A stretch of DNA of 37,185 nt from Planctomycetota bacterium (lineage in GTDB: Bacteria > Planctomycetota > UBA11346), in contig REDX01000303.1 of assembly GCA_007695355.1 (NCBI GenBank), positions 1-37,185 of the forward strand, written 5' to 3'. Under the pieces are notes generated by a model that was given only the letters and a program-made list of their open reading frames with translations, had not been told where the DNA came from and did no database searches. Positions 24,277 to 31,510 of this stretch are shown here, piece by piece. Every line of letters begins with the position of its first letter. Within the stretch, counting starts at the first letter, position 1. A program made the position numbers and the translations under genes.

Positions 24277-25734
24277 ATGACTGTTCGCGTGCGTATTGCC
24301 CCATCCCCCACCGGTGATCCCCATGTGGGCACCGCCTACATTGCCATGCTCAACTGGTGCTTTGCCCGGCGTCATGGCGGACAGTTTATTCTGCGTTTGG
24401 AAGATACCGACCAGGGCCGCTGCTCCCAAGCCAGCGCGGATAATATTTTGTCTGCCTTGCGCTGGCTGGGTTTGGAGTGGGACGAGGGCCCGGATATTGG
24501 CGGCGCGCGCGGCCCATATGTGCAATCCCAGCGCCATGCCCAGGGCATGTACCATCAGTACGCCTGGCAATTAGTCGAGCAGGGCGATGCCTATCCTTGT
24601 TTTTGTTCGGCCGAGCGCCTGAGCGAGGTGCGCGCCCAGCAGGTGGCCGACAAGAGCAGTTTCATTGGCTATGATCGCCACTGCCGCGATCTGGATCCGG
24701 CCGTGGCCCGGGCCCGGGCGGAAGCGGGTGAGGCCCACGTTATCCGCATGAAAGCCCCATTGGACGGCACTTTTAGCTATACCGACCGTTTGCGTGGCCA
24801 GCCGGTGACCAAGCAGTGGGCCGAGTTGGATGACCAAGTCCTGCTGAAGGCCGATGGTTGGCCCACCTACCATTTGGCGGCGGTGGTCGACGATGCGCTC
24901 ATGGGCATTACTCACGTCATTCGCGCCGAGGAATGGCTCAATTCCTTGCCCAAGCACATCTGGCTGGGCGAGCGCCTGGGCTTTGCCATTCCCGAATACG
25001 TGCATGTGGGCCTACTGCGTAATCCCGATAAAAGCAAAATTTCCAAGCGCAAAAACCCCACCAATTTGCTGTGGTATAAGGCCCAGGGATTTTTGCCCCA
25101 GGCGATGCTCAATTTTTTAGCCCTGCTTGGCCACAGCCACCCCGACGAGCGGGAGTTCTTCGATCGCGAAGAACTATTGCGCATTTTTGATCTCGATCGC
25201 CTCAATGTGGGCGGGCCGGTCTTTGATCTGCAAAAACTCACCCACGTTCAGGGCCAGTGGCTGCGCGAGCTTGATGACGCTGCCCTTAAGGCCGAGATCC
25301 ATCGCTGTCTGGACGAGCGCCTGGATGAACTGCTGCCCCTGCTGCGCCCGCGCATGACCTTCGGCGGCGATGTCACCTGGCTCTCAGACTTTATTTTCAG
25401 CGATGGGGTGAGTCCCAGCGTGGCCGATCTGGTGCCCAAGGGCTGGGATGCCCCCACCACCGCCCGCGCCCTAGAGACCCTGCATAAGCGCCTGGTCAAG
25501 GCGGTCAGCAAAGAAGACCTGCCCTGGCAGGTGACCGCATTGGAGGAGCTGGTGCGCTCGCTGTGCGAGCAGCAAGGGTGGCAGCCCAAGCAGATCTTCA
25601 GCGCCCTGCGCGTGGCCCTTACCGGGCGCAATCAATCCCCGCCCCTCTTTGATACCCTCCACGCCATCGGCCAGCACAAGGCCCTGCCCCGCCTAGCGGC
25701 GGCGGTGGAATTACTCAAGCGCCAGCGCTCTTGA
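24277..25734 (+). CDS. gltX: Glutamate--tRNA ligase
   Basis: A class I synthetase that charges tRNA(Glu) (or tRNA(Gln) in bacteria that use the amidotransferase route). The 485-residue product has the HIGH-type motif PHVGTA (residues 15-20) after IAPSPTGD, the LRLEDTDQGR glutamate-binding block, and the KMSKS-type motif KISKRKNP (about 254-261). Its zinc-type module retains CFC and a later Cys in YDRHCRDL. The C-terminal anticodon-binding domain is complete and ends in LKRQRS. ATG 24277 is chosen over TTG 24271 because GGGAGG lies 9 bases upstream of it. The SRPBCC gene follows after 15 bases. Confidence 0.96.
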   Translation: MTVRVRIAPSPTGDPHVGTAYIAMLNWCFARRHGGQFILRLEDTDQGRCSQASADNILSALRWLGLEWDEGPDIGGARGPYVQSQRHAQGMYHQYAWQLVEQGDAYPCFCSAERLSEVRAQQVADKSSFIGYDRHCRDLDPAVARARAEAGEAHVIRMKAPLDGTFSYTDRLRGQPVTKQWAELDDQVLLKADGWPTYHLAAVVDDALMGITHVIRAEEWLNSLPKHIWLGERLGFAIPEYVHVGLLRNPDKSKISKRKNPTNLLWYKAQGFLPQAMLNFLALLGHSHPDEREFFDREELLRIFDLDRLNVGGPVFDLQKLTHVQGQWLRELDDAALKAEIHRCLDERLDELLPLLRPRMTFGGDVTWLSDFIFSDGVSPSVADLVPKGWDAPTTARALETLHKRLVKAVSKEDLPWQVTALEELVRSLCEQQGWQPKQIFSALRVALTGRNQSPPLFDTLHAIGQHKALPRLAAAVELLKRQRS

Positions 25735-25749
25735 TCCCGTAGCTTGATT

Positions 25750-26214
25750 ATGCCTGAAAGCACCTTCCACCTCGAGCTTCCCGTGCCGGTCAGTCGGCTT
25801 TGGGACTTTCACGCCCTCCCCGATGCGGTGCAACGCCTTAGCCCACCGGGTGAGGGCTTGCGGGTGCTGCGTCACGGCCATCCCTTGCAGCTGTATGGGG
25901 AAACGCTGATCTCCATGCCTTTTTTGCCCGGGGCCCGTATCTGTTGGTTGGCGCGCATTGTCGAATTTGAGGAGGGGCGCCGTTTCGTTGACGAGCAAAT
26001 CGAAGGGCCGATGTCTTTTTGGCGCCACGAGCACCGTTTGGAAGATTTGGGCGCTCAGAGCTGTCGCCTCATCGATCATATCGACTGGCGTCTGCGCTGG
26101 TGGCAGCTGCCGCCCCTTTGTTCCGGCTTGGTCCGCCGCCGTCTCGATGCGCTCTTTAGCTATCGTCACCAAGTTATTCGTGATTGGTGCATGGGTCCTC
26201 AGGGATCTGAATAG
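25750..26214 (+). CDS. SRPBCC-fold ligand-binding protein
   Basis: A 154-residue cytoplasmic protein with the pattern of the START/Bet v1-like (SRPBCC) fold. It has a first strand FHLELPVPVSRLWDFHALPDAVQRLSP, typical of proteins that start with substrate-pocket strands and a short helix, then MPFLPGARICWLARI, EGPMSFWRHEHRLE, and a C-terminal amphipathic helix ending RRRLDALFSYRHQVIRDW. Related proteins are annotated as SRPBCC or polyketide cyclase-like and are often fused to sugar-nucleotide epimerases of the YfcH type; here it stands alone. The ligand is unknown. ATG 25750 is preferred over TTG 25744. It probably shares a transcript with gltX. Confidence 0.75.
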   Translation: MPESTFHLELPVPVSRLWDFHALPDAVQRLSPPGEGLRVLRHGHPLQLYGETLISMPFLPGARICWLARIVEFEEGRRFVDEQIEGPMSFWRHEHRLEDLGAQSCRLIDHIDWRLRWWQLPPLCSGLVRRRLDALFSYRHQVIRDWCMGPQGSE

Positions 26215-26239
26215 GCGACGGCGGCAAGGGGCTATTTGG

Positions 26240-26258
26240 TTTTAGCTTCCCGCCATGA
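26240..26258 (-). repeat. Decayed half of the modular palindromic repeat
   Basis: TTTTAGCTTCCCGCCATGA differs from the consensus CCTTAGCTTCCCGCCATTGA by two substitutions and one missing T. It follows the SRPBCC gene by 26 bases. The upstream hairpins of the full element are not present, so this is either a remnant or a minimal copy. Confidence 0.55.
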
Positions 26259-26448
26259 CCGTAATCTGCCAACGATGAGGAACGACAGGCGCTAAGCGTC
26301 TGTAGTTGGTTGTCCGTGCTTGATCGCCTACGGTGGCGGTCGAGGCAGGGCCAAGTAGCCAAGAGTTTTGGTGTTTACGGGTCCTCCGCGCATGCTATGT
26401 GATGATTGCATGACTCTGTTTTGTTGACCCTTGCTCCCATCCCGTGCG

Positions 26449-26475
26449 TTGACATGACTAAGGGCATGATTAAAT
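26449..26475 (+). promoter_or_regulatory. Possible sigma70-type promoter for the 26579 gene
   Basis: A consensus -35 box TTGACA is at 26449-26454. The best -10 candidate is TTAAAT at 26470-26475 (four of six consensus bases) with a short 15-base spacer; TAAATA one base later gives a 16-base spacer but a poorer match. Transcription would start near 26482, leaving a leader of about 97 bases. The -35 is convincing, the -10 is not. Confidence 0.35.
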
Positions 26476-26578
26476 AGAGCCGCTTTCTTTGTGTTGGAAT
26501 AGCATCTGGGTGAGGAAAGCTATCTTACCTCTAGCGTTTCGTGCCCTTAGGAAATCATGTAGCATTGAGGAGTTTTTT

Positions 26579-28327
26579 ATGTTAGGGCGTTCGTCATGTA
26601 TTCTTGCTTTGGCACTGTGGAGCCTACTTACTATTCAGCAGCTCTGGGCCGATGATATTCCCACGGCCAATCGTCTGCTGCAGGAGGGCATTGCGCATCT
26701 TCAGGCCGCCGATCACGATTCCACTCGGCTGGTGGACGGGGCCGTTGCCCTTGCCCAGGCCTTGGCCATATATGAACGCTTTGAGCGTTGGGACCAGGCC
26801 GTTACGGTGCGCTCCAGTCTTTTTTGGGCTCGCAAGCGGATGAATCGAGACCAGATCCATGAATGGCTGGCCCGCCGCCCGGTGGAGGAGCGTGCCGGTG
26901 CCGAAGCGGCCTTGGCCACTGCTGAAGAGCTTTCTGAAGAGCGGATGGATCCGGCCGAGGCTGATCGCTTCTTCGGCATGGCCGAGGAATTTGCGACAAA
27001 TAATCCCAACGATTATTTTCTCATTGCCATTCGCTATTTTGAGGTTGCGGAACGCTTCGCCGGCAGCGAGGTGGCAATTAATGCCCAGCGCCGTTCTCTG
27101 GATGCCCAGCAAGCGCATATGCGGGAATTTACTCGCAGTGCTGCTGCTGAGCGCGAGCGCGCCCTAAAGGAGCAAGAGCAGCGTCTACGGCAGCAGCAGG
27201 AAGAGGAAAAGCGCGGCAATATATTTAGTCGCCCGGCGGCGGCCGGCGGCGGTAATTTGGCGGTGCCCGACACCGCCAATCAACGTCGGGCCCAGCGTGA
27301 ATTCCGTCAGGTTTATGCCGATCGCCTGCGCGAACGCGATCCGGCCCAGCGCTGGGTCTTTGCCGGAGAGTTGCTAGAACAGGCCAAGGCCACCGACCAC
27401 GATCCCGCCCTGCGCTACACCATGCTGAGCGAGGCTTTAGACTTGGCGGTGTCCAGCAGCGCCCTGCATTTGATGTGGGATCTCAGCCAACAACTGGCCG
27501 AAGACTTCGCTGGCCTCAGCCAGGCCGAATTACTTTCCCAGCAGCTATCACGGGTACGCGCTTCGCCCTCTGCTCGGGCCATGCAGTCGCTGCTCAGCAA
27601 TCCCTTGGATCCCGATGCCAATAGCCTTGTCGGACAGTTCTTTGTGCTTGAGGCCGATCGTTTAGAATCGGGTATTGATTTCCTGCTGATGGGATCGAAC
27701 GAGCAATGGCGCAGCATTGGCGGCATGGAGCGAGCCGGGCCCCGTGAAGCCCAAGAGCGCTACCAGTTGGCCCGGGCCTGGGACGGACTCATCGCCGATG
27801 AACGGGATGCCCGGCGCAATGGTACTATGCGGCGGCGAGCCCTGCACTGGTATGAACTGGCCGAACCGGGTCTTAACGGCATGGCAAAGACCATTGCTGC
27901 CCAGCGCATCGCCGAACTGCGGCCAACGGTCCCCCTATTGACGGCTGACTGGAATAAACTCAATGCTCTCGACTGGGAGCGCCTCGTGGGCACAGTCGTG
28001 ACCGTCGACGCTACCCGTGGAACCAAACTGCCGCTTAGCTTAGGCGATGGACAAAAGATGCGTATTGTGCCTCATCCCGATGATCGCTGGAATTACGTTG
28101 GTTTTAGCTCACGCGAGCAAGTTGACCATCGTGGCACATCCACCCGATTCAGTGGTGAAAGTTTCCGCCGCGGCGCCATGTTGGCCAATATTGACGGCAC
28201 CGATCAGGCGATTGGTGTTATCGAAGGGCCAGCCCGTGAGATTACGCTTAAGATGCATACGAGTGGACGGTATCGCTATTCTCGTGGAGAAGGGACCATG
28301 CGGGTAAAACTTGTGCCGGTTCGCTAG
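26579..28327 (+). CDS. Exported planctomycete-type helical protein, function unknown
   Basis: The 582-residue product has a signal peptide (MLGRSSCILALALWSLLTIQ, cleavage near ADD at about 25). It continues with helical, TPR-like segments (about 28-180). A Glu/Gln/Arg-rich coiled coil follows at about 185-220. Next comes a block at about 235-320 (RERDPAQRW...LLEQAKATDHDPALRYTMLSEALDLA), of a type I associate with secreted proteins of Planctomycetota. A beta-rich C-terminal domain (about 460-582) contains GTVVTVDATRG and ends with a strand-rich RYRYSRGEGTMRVKLVPV. No catalytic motif is visible. ATG 26579 is chosen for its signal peptide and the GAGGAG 6 bases upstream; the frame is open for another 30 codons without coding character. 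A palindromic repeat starts 2 bases after the TAG stop. Confidence 0.85.
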   Translation: MLGRSSCILALALWSLLTIQQLWADDIPTANRLLQEGIAHLQAADHDSTRLVDGAVALAQALAIYERFERWDQAVTVRSSLFWARKRMNRDQIHEWLARRPVEERAGAEAALATAEELSEERMDPAEADRFFGMAEEFATNNPNDYFLIAIRYFEVAERFAGSEVAINAQRRSLDAQQAHMREFTRSAAAERERALKEQEQRLRQQQEEEKRGNIFSRPAAAGGGNLAVPDTANQRRAQREFRQVYADRLRERDPAQRWVFAGELLEQAKATDHDPALRYTMLSEALDLAVSSSALHLMWDLSQQLAEDFAGLSQAELLSQQLSRVRASPSARAMQSLLSNPLDPDANSLVGQFFVLEADRLESGIDFLLMGSNEQWRSIGGMERAGPREAQERYQLARAWDGLIADERDARRNGTMRRRALHWYELAEPGLNGMAKTIAAQRIAELRPTVPLLTADWNKLNALDWERLVGTVVTVDATRGTKLPLSLGDGQKMRIVPHPDDRWNYVGFSSREQVDHRGTSTRFSGESFRRGAMLANIDGTDQAIGVIEGPAREITLKMHTSGRYRYSRGEGTMRVKLVPVR

Positions 28328-28329
28328 TC

Positions 28330-28482
28330 TCCTGTCCACGAAATAACCATTAAAATTTTTGCGTCGCAGGGCATCTGCGGCCTTGCGAAAAGCTCGAAAT
28401 AGCCCTGCTATTCCCTCGCTTTGCGAGCCTTGCAGCCACCCTACGGCGCTGCGATTTTTCAAGGTATTTAATGGACAGGACA
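28330..28482. repeat. 153-bp imperfect palindrome, copy 2
   Basis: Same family as the element at 17143-17297. It begins TCCTGTCCACGAAATAACC and ends with the near-complement GGTATTTAATGGACAGGACA. The apex is GAAATAGC-CCT-GCTATTCC near 28407. Several differences from copy 1 fall at matching positions on both arms: GAATTC on both arms of copy 1 is replaced by A/T-rich AATTTTT and GATTTTT here. That suggests the pairing itself is kept. Like copy 1 it begins exactly 2 bases after a TAG stop preceded by C, so it probably forms the 3' end of the 26579 transcript. Confidence 0.8.
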
Positions 28483-29217
28483 GATGCGCCGGGCTAATCC
28501 GGCAAGGAGGAAGCGGTGAAAGTCCGCCATATCCTGTGCTGGCTGCAGCATCTTGAGAGGGCCTCAGCTCCGCGATGCCGTAGCAAGACGCAGGGCCCAA
28601 AGGGGTAGCCTCGCCCCTTCAAGGATCCTTTAGCATTTTGGGACCTCCATAAACTCACCCCTGGGAAGGCTGGGTCAATGGCGGGAAGCTAAGGGCCCCC
28701 CTGGGATCGCCGAGTTGTACTCGGCCAATGAAAACAGCGCCCGCGAAGCGGGCCATCCTCTTCCAGGGTCCTTAACTTCCCGCCATTGACTGGCGCACTC
28801 CAGTGCGCCAGGGAAAACAGCACCCGCGCAGCGGGTTTCCCCTGGTTTTTGGCCTTAGCTTCCCGCCATTGAAGGGTGGGTCTCAGCTCGGCATTGATCA
28901 TAAAGGGCTTGCTAAGCAAGTCAGCCTTACTTGAGTGTACCACTGTGGTTCAGCTCCTCTAGGGTAAGTGAAGAGCAGTGCCAACGATCCTAGGGATTAT
29001 TGTTTATGCAGTTACGATAGAGGATGGGGTATTTGTGCTGATCTTGTGGGCCCCGAATATTCATGTATCTCGCGCCTTTGGCAGGTAGCGCTATTGATCG
29101 CGAAGGGGGGTCTCTTTCAGGGTGGCGGTTAGAGGTCGCTAGGATTGCGATTGAACCGGTGTCGGCAGTGGGAAAGTCATAATCTTCTAGCCTGTAATCA
29201 ATAAGGTGGGAGAAACC
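28483..29217. other. Non-coding region with possible structured RNA and modular repeat
   Basis: No protein gene is supported in these 735 bases. Positions 28483-28640 are rich in short stems: CGCCGG/CCGGC near 28487-28502, GCGG-TGAAAG-TCCGC near 28513-28527, and GGGG/CCCC near 28601-28616. The AGCGGTGAAAGTCCGCC string recalls conserved segments of group II introns and of cobalamin riboswitches, but neither can be completed. The modular repeat follows at 28675-28872. The remaining 345 bases to the phosphorylase start should hold its promoter, though no clear -35/-10 pair was found. Confidence 0.4.
28675..28872. repeat. Composite modular palindromic repeat (three 20-mer boxes, four inner hairpins)
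   Basis: Box A, TCAATGGCGGGAAGCTAAGG, is at 28675-28694. Its complement occurs at 28770-28789 (one mismatch) and again at 28853-28872 (perfect). Between successive boxes lie two hairpins in fixed order. The first is variable (GCCGAGT/ACTCGGC in unit 1; CTGGCGCACT/AGTGCGCCAG in unit 2). The second is constant (CCCGC, 3-base loop, GCGGG), and both are joined by a shared GAAAACAGC linker. Unit 1 has an extra inner stem (CCTGG/CCAGG), so as a whole it would fold as a long outer stem carrying two inner hairpins. It resembles REP/BIME-type elements in design; the sequence family is not one I recognise. Confidence 0.8.
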
Positions 29218-31509
29218 ATGACCGTTGCTTGGAAGTGGAACGATGAGGGCCATGTTGAAGTCCATGACCCGGCGGTGGGTGGAGCATGGTGGAATTACCT
29301 CTTTAATGACCAAGTGTACCTGCGCGTCGACGGGCACGGCAATGGGCTCAGTTTTAATCGCGAACCTCGCATTCAGGGTTGGGGCCGCGGCCAGCGGCAG
29401 CTCTGGATTCGTTTTGCCGATGGACAGTGCTGGTGTCCTAGTGCCTGGCCGATCCCCCAGGAGCAGGCCCGGTGGCGAGTGATCCATGCTCCGATGTGGA
29501 CGCGTATCGAGGGCCGTTGGCGTGATGTCGAGGTCCAGTGGCGGGCGATAGTTCCGCGCCATGGTCAGCGTGAAGTGTGGACTGTGCGCATTATCAATCA
29601 TGGCAATGAGAGTCAGCGTTTGCAGATGACCAGCGCGTTTTTCCAGCCGGCTGCGGGATTTATGGGTTCTCGAGGCTATTGGGATGCCGAGCGTGGAATG
29701 TTGCTGCGTCATGATTTTCCGCACCATGCGGCCTGGGATGACTATCAGCCGCTCTCGCAATTGGCGAATTGGCTCTTTGTCGCCCCCACGCGAATGCCCC
29801 AGGCTTGGGCGGCCTGTGATCGCGATTTCCTAGGAGCGAGCCCTCCCGGTGCCGTTCCGGTTGGGGTGCGTGATGGATTGCCTTCGCGGCCGGCGGCCCT
29901 GGAGCCTTCCTGCGCCGCCCTGCAATATGCCCTTGAACTTGCTCCTGGCTCAGCCTGGGAGGTTTCCTTTATCGCCGGGGCGGTAGTTGACCCTGATCAG
30001 GCGCCGGTGGCAGACTTGCTGGCCGAGGGGGCAATTGATAGCGAAATAGCGGCCCTGGAGACGGCTTGGGAGGATGATCAGCGTCGCTTGCTGATTCACA
30101 CCCCAGATCCTGATTTGGATCGTTTTGTAAATACTTGGTGGAAGAAAGAGCTGCTATGGGAAACTCGGCTGTGGCGCAATGGCATCAGCACTCCCTGGCG
30201 TAATGAACTGCAGGACGCCATGGGTTATGCCATGTTTCATCCCCTTGCTGCCCGGCCCTACTTGCAGGCCGTCACCGCGGGGCAAAGCAGCGATGGGCAT
30301 TTGAAGGTATGGAATACCCGCGCCGGCGAAAAACCGAACCATCCCTTGGTGAATTTCCGTCATAATGATGGAGGTATTTGGCTCATCATTTGTTGGTGTT
30401 ATAGCATTCAGCAGGCAGGAGATATTGCATGGCTCGCTGATGAATTGCCCTTTGCCGATGGTGGGAGGGCTCCGCTCATTGAGCATTTACGCCTAGCCTT
30501 AGAAGAAAGTTTTGCCGACCGTGGGGACCATGGTCTTATCCGTATGCATGATGGTGATTGGACCGACCCTATGAATGGGCCGGGTCGCCAAGGGCGCGGC
30601 GGCAGTGGTTGGGCCACCATGGCCCTGGCCTACGCCGCCCGGCTGCTGCAGCCGCTTGCGGCACGTTTTGGTGCTGAATCCTTGGCCCAACGATGCACGG
30701 CAATCGCCGACGAACTGAATGCGACGACGCTGCGGCAACTGTGGGCTAACGATCGCTTTGCATATGGCCTTGATGATGATGGGCGGCGCTTTGGTGATGC
30801 GAATGATGGGCGTATTTGGCTCAATGCCCAGTCTTGGGCTATTCTCAGTGGTAGCGCCTCGGCTGAACAGGCAGCTAGGTGTGCGGCCTCGGTGGCCCGA
30901 GAACTGGCCACGCCCTGTGGCCCCTTGCTTTTGAGCCCGATGTATGAGGGCTGGGATCCGCAGGTGGGGAGACTGAGTCTAAAAGTTCCGGGAAGCACTG
31001 AGAATGGCAGTGTCTACTGTCATGCCGCTGCTTTCTGGGCTGCGGCCCAGGCCGCCATGGGGGATGGGGATGGGGCCTATGATACCTTGCGCCGGGTGCT
31101 GCCGAGTAATCCAGATAATCCGGTTGAGCACAGTGGTCAGGCACCCTTTTGGCAGCATAATGCTTGGTTTGGCGATCGGAATCATCCCAGTTTTGGCCGT
31201 AGCAGCGGCACCATAGGTACCGGAACCGTGGCCTGGGGCATGTTGATTGCCGTGGAGCAGATCCTAGGAGTGCAGGCCACCGTCGACGGGCTGAGCGTTG
31301 CCCCTCGTCTTCCTGCGGGTTGGGCTCGGGCGCAGGTGGTGCGCGAGGTGCGTGGCTGCCGCTATATGGTGGACATACACGCTGACTTGCCCCCGAGTAG
31401 CGCACCCCGGATCCTTATCGATGGTCAAGCCCTGTCCGGTCATATTGTGCCTTGGCAACCCCCTGGCGAATGTCAGATAAGGGTGCACTGCGCCGCCTAT
31501 GGTTTGTGA
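29218..31509 (+). CDS. GH94-like glycoside phosphorylase
   Basis: A 763-residue enzyme resembling glycoside hydrolase family 94 (cellobiose, chitobiose and cyclic glucan phosphorylases), which cleave beta-glucosidic bonds with phosphate to release a sugar 1-phosphate. In order: a beta-sandwich N-terminal domain (about 1-270); a helical linker; and an (alpha/alpha)6 barrel with RNELQDAMGYAMFHP, the predicted catalytic acid Asp447 in HDGDWTDPMN, GSTENGSVYCHAAAFW, and the closing GVQATVDGLSVAPRLPAGW. There is no signal peptide, so it acts in the cytoplasm. Substrate specificity cannot be read from the motifs. ATG 29218 is chosen; GGGAG lies 5 bases upstream, and GTG 29206 is an alternative. No sugar transporter or phosphomutase is adjacent. 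It converges on menE with one base between the stop codons. Confidence 0.82.
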   Translation: MTVAWKWNDEGHVEVHDPAVGGAWWNYLFNDQVYLRVDGHGNGLSFNREPRIQGWGRGQRQLWIRFADGQCWCPSAWPIPQEQARWRVIHAPMWTRIEGRWRDVEVQWRAIVPRHGQREVWTVRIINHGNESQRLQMTSAFFQPAAGFMGSRGYWDAERGMLLRHDFPHHAAWDDYQPLSQLANWLFVAPTRMPQAWAACDRDFLGASPPGAVPVGVRDGLPSRPAALEPSCAALQYALELAPGSAWEVSFIAGAVVDPDQAPVADLLAEGAIDSEIAALETAWEDDQRRLLIHTPDPDLDRFVNTWWKKELLWETRLWRNGISTPWRNELQDAMGYAMFHPLAARPYLQAVTAGQSSDGHLKVWNTRAGEKPNHPLVNFRHNDGGIWLIICWCYSIQQAGDIAWLADELPFADGGRAPLIEHLRLALEESFADRGDHGLIRMHDGDWTDPMNGPGRQGRGGSGWATMALAYAARLLQPLAARFGAESLAQRCTAIADELNATTLRQLWANDRFAYGLDDDGRRFGDANDGRIWLNAQSWAILSGSASAEQAARCAASVARELATPCGPLLLSPMYEGWDPQVGRLSLKVPGSTENGSVYCHAAAFWAAAQAAMGDGDGAYDTLRRVLPSNPDNPVEHSGQAPFWQHNAWFGDRNHPSFGRSSGTIGTGTVAWGMLIAVEQILGVQATVDGLSVAPRLPAGWARAQVVREVRGCRYMVDIHADLPPSSAPRILIDGQALSGHIVPWQPPGECQIRVHCAAYGL

Positions 31510-31510
31510 C

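Larger units (their letters stand above)
26215..26578. other. Intergenic region with leader of the 26579 gene
   Basis: 364 bases without a supported gene. The left part holds a decayed half of the modular repeat at 26240-26258. A near-perfect 19-base palindrome lies at 26285-26303 (arms ACAGGCGCT and AGCGTCTGT), with no T run after it. The right part contains a TTGACA box at 26449 and about 100 bases of leader before the ATG at 26579. The composition is more AT-rich than in the genes, as expected for a promoter region. Confidence 0.5.

Noticed and set aside
28483-28640. Complete group II intron or cobalamin riboswitch
   Set aside because: Only one short conserved-looking segment is present; there is no domain V, no B12-box and no associated gene, so it is kept only as an unresolved lead.
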